Position numbers and translations under genes: made by a program | Assembly (NCBI RefSeq): GCF_040954645.1 | Contig: NC_092809.1 | Coordinates: 84,914,573 to 84,978,572, forward strand | DNA from: Diabrotica undecimpunctata | Lineage: Eukaryota > Arthropoda > Insecta > Coleoptera > Chrysomelidae | Direction: 5' to 3' | Length of the DNA stretch: 64,000 nucleotides | The notes under the pieces: generated by a model | What the model saw: the letters and a program-made list of their open reading frames with translations, nothing else | Told to the model about the DNA's origin: nothing | Databases searched by the model: none | Shown: piece after piece, positions 21,926-31,812 of the stretch | How positions within the stretch are numbered: position 1 is the stretch's first letter | Layout of the letters: each line of letters opens with the position of its first letter

Positions 21926-22347
21926 CATGAATCTTTTAAATACTATTTCAAATCACATTGAATTGCACACATAACATGAAGAAGTTAAAAGAAGTAAAAA
22001 ATAATTTTTCCAACAAGCTCTAACCATATTTTTGGCAGATCTAAGAGAACCCTAGGGATCAACAATTCGATCCATGAGACCACCGAATCTCGCTCTTGCT
22101 ATCCGATATATTTAGAAAAAAAAATATTAGATATCTCCAAAAATCTCATAATTATTCCTTATCATATTCTAACAAACCATCCGCCACTTCACAAACGACA
22201 CAATTTAACTCATACACCCGCTCCTACACGATGGCAGCCTGAGGTGCCCAAGCCCCAATGGCCACAGCCATTCTTTAGGCCAAATCAAATGCCTTTGCAA
22301 TAACAGCCATTCAACAATAATCCAAGAGGGACATTTCAACCCCCTAG
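21649..22347 (-). mobile_element. Chimeric retroposed insert: SINE joined to antisense gag
   Basis: A single 13-base duplication AAAGACGTAGTAT at 21636-21648 and 22348-22360 flanks a composite insert. 21649-21925 is a tRNA-derived SINE on the minus strand. 21926-22347 is a 422-base copy, inverted, of the nearby errantivirus gag at 20412-20832. Because one duplication brackets both parts, they appear to have landed in one event, as expected from template switching during target-primed reverse transcription. The insert interrupts the RTE-like frame. Confidence 0.85.
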
Positions 22348-22719
22348 AAAGACGTAGTATCCTTTATAAAAATAGGAAGACTAAGATGAGCAGGACATCT
22401 GGCAAGATCACAGCAGAACAACCCTCCTAGAAGAATCCCTATGTCACAACCTGTGGGAAGTAGAAGTAGGGGTAGACCAAAACTCAGATGGAGGGATGGT
22501 GTAGATGAGGATGGTAGACAAATAGGCGCAGCAAACTGGCAACAGTTGGCAATGAATAGAACTGACTGGCGTAATAGACTTGGGAAGGTCGAGGCTCTTT
22601 TATAGGGCTGTAGCACCAATGATGATGAATGGGTGCCATATTAGAGCTGGTGTAATAATTATAGAAGGTATTTCAAACGAACTTGTTCATATTCGTATTC
22701 ATATTTAATGTCTAAATAT

Positions 22720-23230
22720 TGCACAAGAAGAAGTTATAAGAATAACTAGGACAAAATCGAAGTCACTAAGAATCGTCTGTAATAGTTGCTATACATTCGA
22801 AGATCAGTTCAATAAATTAGCTGATTTAATTTCCAAGTTATCAGATAGATTCGCATCGATTAAGAATTGTCTCGAAGCCTTGGAACAACCTTCTCAAACT
22901 AACTCAATTGAGTAACTCGAGGATTGTAACAAGAAGCAAATATTCATTATCAGTTTCCACGTTTTTCCGTTTTTTGTATTGGCAGGTTAACAATAGTAAT
23001 AAGCCTAGGCCATTAACGGTTAAATTTGCAGATAATGATAGTCCATTATTTATGTTGCACAATAAGATGAGGTTGTTAAGAACCAAATTTTCTAGAGTTC
23101 AATTTTGAAGGATGACTAAATATCAACTAAACTATTTGAATAAATTGCGAGAGGAACTGGAAAAATATAAAGTACTTAACAAAGAACTAACAATAAAGTA
23201 TATTAATAAAGTTTCATCTATATAATTAGT
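22720..23230 (+). pseudogene. Non-LTR retrotransposon ORF1-like fragment
   Basis: In broken frames the plus strand reads LADLISKLSDRFASIKNCLE (a coiled-coil stretch), then RPLTVKFADNDSPLFMLHNK and TKYQLNYLNKLREELEKYK, ending TIKYINKVSSI. This pattern (coiled coil, RNA-binding module, LREEL motif) is common in ORF1 proteins of insect non-LTR elements. Two stops separate the pieces. No RT follows. Confidence 0.55.
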
Positions 23231-23710
23231 ACTAACCAACAAAATGCCGAAAAAACGAGTAAAGACAACAATAAATATTTTTTAGACCAATATTGATTCT
23301 TTACATGCTAAGTTTTCTCCTGGAAATGCGTAACTTGTTATTTGGTATAATATATTCCGATTAACACAGCGGAGCAGTAAAATGTTATATATAAAGATGT
23401 TGTTAAAGATATATTTGCTTACTTGGTCTACTAGGTATTAGATAAAATTACTGTCTACAAAACCTGGCAACTCAGCCAATGGATATAATGATAGAAAACT
23501 GTAATTTATATTAGGATTTGAAAATATTACAGAGTCATCATGTAGAAATCTACAATTAAGTTAAAAAAATTACCAGAGCTCATGCAGCAGTAGAGCCATC
23601 TCTAGGATCAGAAACAAATTAATTGTGGATGAAGATCAACCTTAAAGGAAGTCAAATAAAAGCACAAATAAAAATTTATTTCACCTAAAGTTTAAATTTA
23701 CAATTTTCAG
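23230..23710. other. No gene seen
   Basis: AT-rich sequence without recognisable motif or repeat, between the ORF1 fragment and the Tigger relic. Confidence 0.5.
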
Positions 23711-23719
23711 TGTATATGT

Positions 23720-25400
23720 ATATATTTCATTCTATATTGCATGTAGCGCGTTGACTTGGTCCTCTCGGGATTCTATAAGTTCACTCAAGTGACACAGGAC
23801 CGCTTCATATGTCACTCGTCTCCTATGTGTAAATTCCTTTTCTTCTTCATCATTTTAATCTTCGTTTTCTCCTCAGCGTTTTCTTTATTGGATGTCTTCG
23901 TTCGTTAGACGCTCAAAATCCCGGGTCGGTAAGTAGCGTCACAGTCCCACTCTTGTAAGTTTCTTACGACATTCTCTCGTTTCTCTTCATAGATACTTGG
24001 ATCATGGCGGCTAAACTAACGCAGTCGTGTTTGGGGGAAAAATTTTTGCCGTCAGCAGACTTAAGCATTTGCGTTTCAGGATTTGAAGGGGCGTTGTAAA
24101 ATAACAACAAAGCTTATGAATGTTTTTTGACTTCTGGTACAAATTTAGCTTCAAACCACTATTGAAACATTTTTATCCGTCCACCCTTTCTTTTGGTTGT
24201 TTTATCAACATGTAGTTGATAAAATAAAAAAGAAATGATCAAACAACCGAAATAAGAGCAAGGATAGAAATAGCAAGAAATGCGTTTGTAAAAATGAAAA
24301 CAATTCTCTGCAACAAAGACCTAAGATTAGAACTGAGAGTAAGAGCACTGAGATGCTACGTGTTTTCGATACTGCAATATGGACTTGAAAGCTGGACATT
24401 AAAGCAAGAACACATAAATAAGGTACAATCCTTTAAAATGTGGTGTTACAGGAGGATGCTTAGAATAGCATGGACACAGAAGAAAACTAACACGGAAGTA
24501 TTGCGAGAAATGGGCAAAGAATGCAAAATAATAAACACAATAAAAATAAGAAAGTTACAATATCTGGGACATGTAATGAGGGGTCAGCGATATGAACCGC
24601 TAAGGCTGATAATACAGGGAAAGATAAGAGGAGGAAGGAGTATAGGAAAAAGGAGAGTGTCATAGTTGAAGAATTTAAGGGAATGGTTTAAATGCAGTTC
24701 TATAGAACTCTTCAGAGCAGCAGTAGATAGAATAAAGATAGTGATGATGATATTCAACCTCCGACGGGAGACGGCACTTAAAGAAGAAGTTGATAAAAAT
24801 CTACGGTTTTGCCTCACCGTCAACTTTAGTTTGTAACTTCCTATAGTTGCTGCAGGACATAATCGTGATCCGTTCTTTACTAGATTTATGACCCCCTGCT
24901 TTATCTTCACTTACAAACGCTAGCGTCCGAGTTGGAAGACATTTCCAGAAATGCTCCGATTCGTCTGCAGTATAAATATGTTCGTAGCTCAGATCACTTG
25001 AAGAAATTAACTCTTCTAACTCAATTATATATTCCTCAGCTCCCTTTTAGTTAGCGATGATATTTCTTATCTTCTTCATCCCATAGCGTTGCTTAAAGCG
25101 AGTCAACCACCCATATGATGCATCAAAATCTTCTTCTAAGACCAGTGCGTCAAAAAACTTTTTTGCTTCGGAAGCAATGGTTGGATCTGATATGGGTATA
25201 CCCATGTTAGGAACTTGAGCTATCCATTCTACCAATGCCGTCTCTAATTCCACGCAAGACGAGATTTTCATTATTTTTCTTTTCTTGATGGCAGAAGAAC
25301 TTTCTGACATTGGTGCAAATTTTGTCCTTTTGTTTTACGATGGTACTCTCGCTTTGATTCGTTGCCATCGCTTGATAAATCTCTGTATACCGGGATGAAT
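23720..25400 (-). pseudogene. Tigger/pogo-type transposase, decayed, with RTE insertion
   Basis: Reading leftwards: a possible psq-type HTH near 25380-25320; a CENP-B-type DNA-binding domain at 25310-25047 (ELETALVEWIAQVP, FDASYGWLTRFKQRYGMKKI); the start of the DDE domain at 24980-24800 (YTADES, FWKCLPTRTLAF, SSKERITIMSCSN). After the RTE insertion, WFEAKFVPEVKK and ALLLFYNAPSNP follow. In the last motif the catalytic Asp is Tyr. The enzyme would excise and insert DNA elements. Many stops show it is dead. Confidence 0.75.
24225..24787 (+). mobile_element. RTE-like fragment inserted in Tigger
   Basis: An 11-base duplication AGTTGATAAAA at 24214-24224 and 24788-24798 flanks this 5'-truncated copy. 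It encodes the RT C-terminus (CYVFSILQYGLESWTLKQ, SFKMWCYRRMLRIAW, KLQYLGHVMRGQRY) and ends in a GGCACTTAAAGAAGAAG tail. A relative with the same ending is at 41196-41775. One stop interrupts the frame at about 24663. Confidence 0.85.
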
Positions 25401-27370
25401 CTGGCGATTTCTCAGGATCCTGGTCTGCAGACGCATACCCTTGAGGTCGTCGAAGGGTTTTCTGCTCTATCTTAATCTTCATCTGGAAGGCACTGCAGGA
25501 AAAGTCCTCTTTTTGCGTGTCGTCTTGTTGTTATGGCCAGGCGATCCTTCCACTTCGGCGTCAGGATTATGCTGTGGTTGCCCGTCTTGGGACTCGGGTT
25601 CCAGGACTGTTAATTCAATAGTTAATTCCTGGAAGAAGAGGGCCCAACGAGATAGCTCGGCTATTCGCGTATAGTGGGTTTCTTGTCCTGGAGGAAATGT
25701 TAAATTTCTTCAGGACCCAAACGAAGGCGAAGCATTCCTCGCTTATCTGTTACCTATGCTCTACTGATTTTAGTTTTGTCGTGTCATAGGCCACTATCTG
25801 TCGCTAATCGGCTGGTCCTTGGAAGAGCACTACCCTCATTCCGATGTCAGAGGTGTCTGTTTGTAGACTAAATGGTTGGTCAATACCTGGCCTTTTAGCT
25901 CGAGTTAGCCGGAGATTGCAGTCTTACTGGCATTGAATGTTGAATCCATTTGAATTACTTGTTGCCGGCTATTAAGTCTATTAGCAGAGTGACCGTTATG
26001 CCGAGTTTGGTAGCCAGCTTGCTGCTGGCTACGCAAACTCGTCAATGTACCCCAATTGTGACGAGCTTCGGAATTCTACGGGACCGTTCTTCAGTCAGAA
26101 AGGCATAAGGCTGAATTCTTACGCTGATCCGTCTGGTAAGCTGTCTTCGGTTTAGACTGTTCGTACAGTGGAATTTGCAAAAACCTGCTCTATAGGTCAA
26201 GGTTCTTCGTTGTGCCTAGTTTTTATGTTGTCGTGGATCGGCGGCATGTTTTAAACTTCTTCCACGGTTATGCCGTTAACCTTCCGGTAAGCCACGCAGA
26301 ATCTCGGGGTGCCTTTTTTCGTGACAATGACGATGGGGCTCTTGTACTGAGACTTGCTACGTCTCATGACTCCCGCGGATAACATCTCTTGAACCTCCTG
26401 GAACATTATGCGCTTCTTCTCCTGTGAGTACTTATAGGGTCTAACGTTAGTGAGATCAATCGTCATGGTCGCGGCTTTTGTGGTCAGTTGACAAACCTTG
26501 TCGTCGCGAAGACGTCACTGTAGTCTCGGATCGTCATCTCGATTTCGTGAAAGACGAAGTCTGGGGCCTGATCCGGTTGTAACTTCTGCTAGTGGCAGTT
26601 CACACTGGAGCTTCCTAATATAGTTTTCGTAGGCTCTGGGTCCTGGCGTGTAGCATTTCCTGTGTGTGTCTACGACAGGTATGTCACGACGATTAATTCT
26701 TGTTTGAGCCATGGCATGCTTAGCACGTAGTCATGGTTGAGATGCTAGACTACAATGCATTTACCCTTGCTGCGGAAGCTGTCGGGAAATTTGATGATGA
26801 CTTGAATAGTCCCTGGACAGCGCGACAAGTGGCCTTCACATGCTAGAGGGACCAAGATAGGGCTGCCTCGTATCTTCTCCCTCTGAATTAGGTCCACATT
26901 AATGAAATTGCCGTAGGCTCCTATCTTCCAGGCTTGATCCCTTTGTGTCGATTTCTGCGGAAATATTAGGGAGTTGAGACGACGCATTCCATTGTCCCAT
27001 GGGATTTAGCTACTACATCTTAGTGATAAACTCGACTGTTGTTTCACTTCTCTGCGTCTGTCCGTATAGCTTGTATAGCAACTTTGTTTTGATCGTTGAG
27101 TGGCACAAGTGGTGAATGAGGCGTCTGAAATAAACAAAGTGCTTGTTCCAGCATGTATGTCGTCCAGTGGGTCTCTTCCAGACCCATGTCCGTAAGGTGA
27201 TTGATTGCTGTCTTCATAAATGCTTACGGCTTTATGCCTCTTCTCCGGAAAAATCCATCTGGTTTGGGCCGAGTTGATCGTTGCTGTAGATATGTCTGGC
27301 TATTCTGGCACACCATCATCCTGCACAATTAAATTCGGTAATAAAAACTTTAATAACAAGATCTGAAAAA
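25400..27370 (-). pseudogene. Fourth Gypsy family: protease to RNase H, heavily decayed
   Basis: Frame 26987-26745 and frame 26712-26515 are pre-RT polyprotein pieces. Frame 26466-26251 is RT (YKYSQEKKRIMFQEVQEML, SPIVIVTKKGTPRFCVAYRK). Scattered downstream pieces include RNase H-like QTDTSDIGMRVVLFQ (about 25850) and SVEHRYQISEECFAFVW (about 25740). 27000-27370 is probably the upstream polyprotein but has no clear motif. No LTRs were identified. Tigger borders it at about 25400. Confidence 0.65.
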
Positions 27371-27772
27371 TTGGCAGATGAAGACCATAGGAACGAAGAA
27401 TTGTACAAAGTCAAAACAGCTCTAAGAAAAAATGGCTTCTCCATGTCTACGATTGAAAAGGCACAGAAATCTCGATACAAAAGCAAAGATCTAGAAAAAG
27501 AAGAAAAACCCGTCGAAAAAACTATCCTCCCCTATATAAAGGGTATGACAGACAAAATCAACAGATTGTTAAGAAAAAAACAAAATAGAGACTATTTTTA
27601 ACACCAAGAGAAAAATCTCAACCATATTACCATGGGCAAAAACAAAAGTTGGACAAAAGGACTGCGATAAATCGTACATCGGACAGACAAATCGAAGGAT
27701 ACAAGTAGACGCGAAGAACATCGAAACGCGACCGAAAGAAAAGAGAAGACTTCATAAGCACAATATATACAT
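27371..27772 (+). pseudogene. Penelope-like element fragment with GIY-YIG start
   Basis: The frame 27371-27601 contains VKTALRKNGFSMSTIEKA and [18 protein letters not shown], the linker between RT and endonuclease in Penelope-like elements. After a break, [16 protein letters not shown] follows, the core of the GIY-YIG endonuclease. The catalytic domain is incomplete. It runs into a (TA)n tract. Confidence 0.7.
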
Positions 27773-27777
27773 ATACA

Positions 27778-27845
<68 letters not shown>
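27773..27845. repeat. (TA)n microsatellite
   Basis: TA tract with a few ATACATATATG interruptions on its left. It sits between a Penelope fragment and the dispersed repeat at 27846. Confidence 0.95.
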
Positions 27846-27847
<2 letters not shown>

Positions 27848-28420
27848 TCTAGCGGTTAATGGGGGCTCCGTACTAAAACGGTATTATACTAACTCCAGGC
27901 GAATATACATCGTGTATATTATTATCTGGGTAGCGCTTTATGTGGACTCCGACCAACACGTCGGATTAAGTGGACTCCGTAATAGGTTAAAACACTTTTG
28001 GGATCCGTATACATTTCTTTGCGTACACAACTGAACTCCTCCGATGTTGCCAATAATTTGATTAGTCGTAGATTTTTGAATTTTACAGCAGGTACGTTTT
28101 GGAACTTCAAATTTATTTAAATATCAATCAATTTAGTCATCGAGAAATTTCACAAATAGGTACTCGGTTAATGTAGTTAAATATTTTATGGTGGTTATTT
28201 ATATTACTTGCTTTAATTATTTTCAAACTTAAAAAAGTATTTATTATAAGCTTGGAAATGGCTAGTTTTCGTTTTATTTATTATTATTTTTTGTTAAAAT
28301 GAATATGCACTTAAACATTTAGTCTCTAAATGTACTAACATCGAGTAGAGTAGTCGTGTAACAGTTTAAGAAAGTAGAAGCCCTTCGGTAGGATTATAAT
28401 AAACTACATAAAATTAAAAG
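27846..28420 (+). repeat. Dispersed repeat R27, copy 1 (follows a TA tract)
   Basis: This matches 45860-46465 in the same orientation, beginning ATCTAGCGGTTAATG and ending near CCTTCGGTA(G/A)GATTATAA. The first 130 bases hold TGGACTCCG motifs that recall the repeat next to the TA tracts at 59.5-60.1 kb. No coding capacity is visible. Confidence 0.8.
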
Positions 28421-29560
28421 AAACTCTGTAAACAGGAGATCTTTGTAATTTTTCAATTCCTGCAATTTATGACGTGCAATATTTGTTTCATAAAGTAGTT
28501 AAATTTAAACTATAATAATTTATGGAAAGCGTTTAAAGAAGTAATCGCTAACCTTAATTAGAATACGGCACAATAAGAAGATGAAACTTACTGTATTTTT
28601 ACTTATTATATTCACAAAAAGAATATCCAAAGTAAAATTTAACACGTTTTAATGGAGTTGTAGTGAAATTTGACTTCTTATTACGATACCGGATCCTGCA
28701 AAATTTTAAATACATTAAATCTCCCATAAATTATTAAACTTATTCTTAGAATAAAATAACAAACTTCTTAGTAATTAGGTACAATATACCGTTCACAATT
28801 ATGTGATAATGTGTCGGTGTCAAGATTGCACGGTCATGTGCCATAAGGTTTCATCTTTCATATAAACATCGATAGTTTTTAACTTTGGGTGTATTTGATT
28901 CCACCGTGCTGTAACCGATCCAACTTGAAAAGTGTTATTTTACATAAAATTAGCACGTTGGCCCTAATAATGACCTATAAATATACATTGTTAAAAATTG
29001 TATACATTTATCAATTTAAAACATTCTTTGTCGTCTTCTGATCTTCATCTCCATTCGTTCCTAATTAAGCACATGTTATCCACAGGATACCTCTCTCATT
29101 TTTAAATCATTACTCTTTTTGCCTTTTGCCATGGATTTCTTTATTTTGTTTATTCATATCGTTTTTACTCATAACAAATATTGGGTAGATTATTGTATCA
29201 TTAAACTTTCTCCTTATATGTCCGTATCATATAAGTTGTCTAGTTATTTTAGCGTATATAATGTCGTATGTTAATTCCATTTTGTTTAACAATAAAACAG
29301 CAAAACTTCTACAAAATTATTTCTATCTTATCACTACAGCTGTTTCGGAGAGTGCCTTTCTCAAGTCTCAAATTTCTCGACTCCATCAATCATCCATTGT
29401 ATTTCTTATACTTTGTTGCTTTTTGTCACTGTTTCTCCTTTCTCTTTATCATTATGAATACGTAGCGCTACAACACTGGGTAGGTCATCGCTGACTACAA
29501 CTTATCTCCAAGTTGATCTATTTTCCACGAATCTGCAATCAAATGAAATGTTCATTTTTT
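28420..29560. other. Mostly unassigned; Penelope/MITE-like motif near 29320
   Basis: No gene is visible. At 29320-29400 the minus strand reads CTTGAGAAAGGCACTCTCCG then AAACAGCTGTAG. This is similar in style to the hairpin-containing ends near 29870 and may be the end of a Penelope-like or hairpin element. Confidence 0.4.
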
Positions 29561-30640
29561 GAGATATGATTGGATGTTTTCTCTCCATTGTATACTGACA
29601 TGCCCAAGTGGCATTCTTCTGTGCTAACTTCCTTCCACACCAGTTCTACAAGTTTGACATCTTGGCGTCTATGCACGTGTCCGATATACCTTAAAGGATT
29701 TATTTTCCTGAACAATATCGTTATGCGAGCTTTCTTTATTCAGTATGTTTTCTTATTCTATACGGATTTGTAGCGATATGATGAGTTCTGAAGCTATTTT
29801 CTCGTGGCATTTTAAAGTAATTACTATTTAAATCGGAATAAGCCACAATTAAAGCTTAAAGTTAGTTTATTGACGTTTCAATTTCCACTTCGGAAATCGT
29901 TCTTAAAATACAAACATTAGTGAGAATGATTTCCGAAGTGGAAATTGAAACGTCAATAAACTAACTTTAACCTCTAATTGTGGCTTATTCCCATTTAAAT
30001 AGTAGTTATGATAATGGGGTTAAATAAAAATTTCTGATTATTTTCCTTTCAAATATTCGGAGTGCTTCCTTATTTGTTTTAGTCATTCTCCATGACTCAC
30101 ATCCATGTATTAAAATAGGTCTGAAGTTTGAATTATGCTCTGTATTTCTTTAGTGGCATTATTACTAACCGTGATTAGTGATCTAAGATATTTAAAGTGT
30201 TCCATACTTTCGAAATTTTAGTTGTTGACTTTAATGTTTTTTCTAAATTTATTGAATTGGTTGATTGGTTTTCTGTTGATTCGCTTGTATTTGGTTTTCA
30301 TTTCGTTGATTTTAAGTCAAACATTTTTTGTGCTCTCTTCACTTTATTGAAGTTTGTGGACGGAAGAGTTTCTCATTAGAGTTATGAGTTTTATATCATT
30401 AGCATATGCTAGGAGTGCTTTGTCCCTTGGGCCGTTAATGGATTACATCTTAAATAGGCGTTATTTCTATTTTAGTAAGCTGTTCATTAATTTTTTGATT
30501 ATTGGAATCGAGAATCTGTATTTTATTCGACTGTTTTATAACACAAAGTTTCTTGGAGCATATTTTCATCTTTGGTTTCCAGTATCATTATTACAAGGAT
30601 TTTGCTGGATATGGACATAGTGAACCCGGTGGTATGTACA
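29560..30640 (-). pseudogene. RTE-like RT fragment (unit A, copy 1)
   Basis: The minus strand in broken frames reads GPRDKALLAYANDIKLITLM (RT active-site box with Asn in place of the second Asp-type residue), KINEMKTKYKRINRK and FESMEHFKYLRSLITVSN. About 29560-30260 is repeated, in the same orientation, at 34893-35388. A hairpin element (29784-30010) interrupts it. Confidence 0.65.
29784..30010. mobile_element. Hairpin MITE
   Basis: Two arms of about 90 bases (AATAAGCCACAATTA ... TTATTGACGTTTCAATTTCC ... CGGAAATCG) are nearly perfect reverse complements around a ~20-base loop at about 29905-29930. The direct relative at 35110 lacks the insert (empty site CGATATGATAATGAGG). That fixes the left edge near 29783 and the right near 30010, with a short TATGAT duplication. 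A worn relative lies at 44935-45160. Confidence 0.8.
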
Positions 30641-31089
30641 TGATGTTTTCATAACCAACGTTCAAAAATTTTTCTTACTGTAAATTTATGATTATTTTAC
30701 TAGGAAATATAGTGTTGTTTAATAATAATAAAGTTCAAGCAACAATTCCTATATGCATTAACTCGGTAATGATAATTCTGCTCCCCGATACCAGGTAGCA
30801 GTCCCGAAAACATTAAAACTGCTACACTCATGCTTCTCATTATCCAACAATTAGCCAGTCCAGAACTATACGCCTTATTATGGTACTGATATTGCTGCTG
30901 CTCCTCATAAGTGAATAGAATATGCAAGGAAGGTTTTGACAATTTAATAGGATTTTGTGTGTTAGAATATTATTTCTCCGAGAAAGTGAAGAATATCTAT
31001 TTGCTATCCGGATTTAATCCATAAATTAAATAATAGAATGCTCTAAAATAATGCTAGTAGCAGCAAAAAAAAGCGGTCTAATAGTCATC

Positions 31090-31812
31090 ATCATCATCAT
31101 CAATCAGCCCTGAGTTGTCCATTGTTGAACATAGGCCTCCTCTAGACTTTTCCATCTGCTTCTGTTCTGCGCCTCTGGTATCCAATTGGTCACGATTCTT
31201 TTGAGGTCGTTGGTCCATCGCTTTGGGGGTCTTCCCCGGCTTCGCTTGTCAGCTCGTGGTCTCCACTCAAGCAATTTTTTTGTCCAACTGTTGTCTTTCA
31301 TTCTTGCAACATGTCCTGCCCATCTCCATTTTTTTTGGAATATGTTCGATAATGTCTTCCACTCCGGTTCGTCTACGAACTTCCTCGTTTCTTATTCTAT
31401 TGCTTAAGTTTATTCCAAGCATTGATCTCTCCATCTTTCGTTGCGTCCTTCTCAATTTTTCGGCTGATGTTTTTGTGAGCGTTAAGGTTTCTGTTCCTTA
31501 TGTGAGGACTGGTAGAACGCACTGGTTAAAAGGTTTTCTTTTTAAATGGATCGGTATATTTGTTTTAAATACGTCTCTCATTTTTCCGAATGCAGCTCAA
31601 CCCAGACTTATTCTTTTGAGTAGCTCGCATGTTTGGTTATTTCGCGTTAACCTTATTTCGTGACCCAAATACACATATTTTTCTACAAGTTCTATGGGCG
31701 ACTTTTTGATTTCTATTAGCTCATTGGGGACGAGATTGGTCATCATTTTTGTTTTTCCATAGTTTATTTTTAAACCGACTTTCTGGGTTACTTGCTGTAG
31801 TTGTTGTAGCAT
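31090..31812 (-). pseudogene. RTE-like RT C-terminal region
   Basis: Continuing the element after a frame change near 31815: VGLKINYGKTKMMTN, VEKYVYLGHEIRLT, then a stop. Next come VLTYGTETLTLTK, KLRRTQRKMERSML, and near the 3' end RGRPPKRWTNDLKRI and CSTMDNSG. This is the thumb/connection part of RTE-type enzymes. A frame change and two stops interrupt it. Confidence 0.75.

Larger units (their letters stand above)
21186..22627 (+). mobile_element. RTE-like non-LTR retrotransposon, 5'-truncated, inserted in gag
   Basis: The copy is bounded by a 13-base target-site duplication AATGGGTGCCATA at 21173-21185 and 22628-22640. It encodes only the C-terminal end of the reverse transcriptase (FEVVDKFTYLGSL, VLTYGSETWT, FERRILRRIFGG, ENGVWRRRYN). 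After an inner insertion (21649-22347) it resumes with GKDVVSFIKIGRLR, a TGA where Trp is expected, then RGRPKLRWRDGV. It ends in a short GATGATGAAT tail. The element entered the errantivirus gag after that copy had integrated. Confidence 0.9.
18830..22700 (-). mobile_element. Second errantivirus-like gag-pol on the minus strand, invaded and 3'-truncated
   Basis: Reading leftwards: gag from about 22690 (interrupted by the RTE insertion 21186-22627), gag C-terminus 21170-20100, protease 20069-19641, linker, and RT 19310-18838, where it stops. RNase H, integrase, env and LTRs are absent. Protein motifs resemble the 17.6/297/errantivirus group of Gypsy. Many stops are present. It is a truncated insertion, not an active provirus. 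Confidence 0.75.

Noticed and set aside
25441..25674. 77-codon plus-strand frame
   Set aside because: It is the complement of the minus-strand Gypsy family 4 / Tigger region and has no conserved block.
31223..31663. 146-codon plus-strand open frame rich in Phe/Leu/Ser
   Set aside because: It is antisense to the RTE RT C-terminus, whose motifs clearly read on the minus strand.
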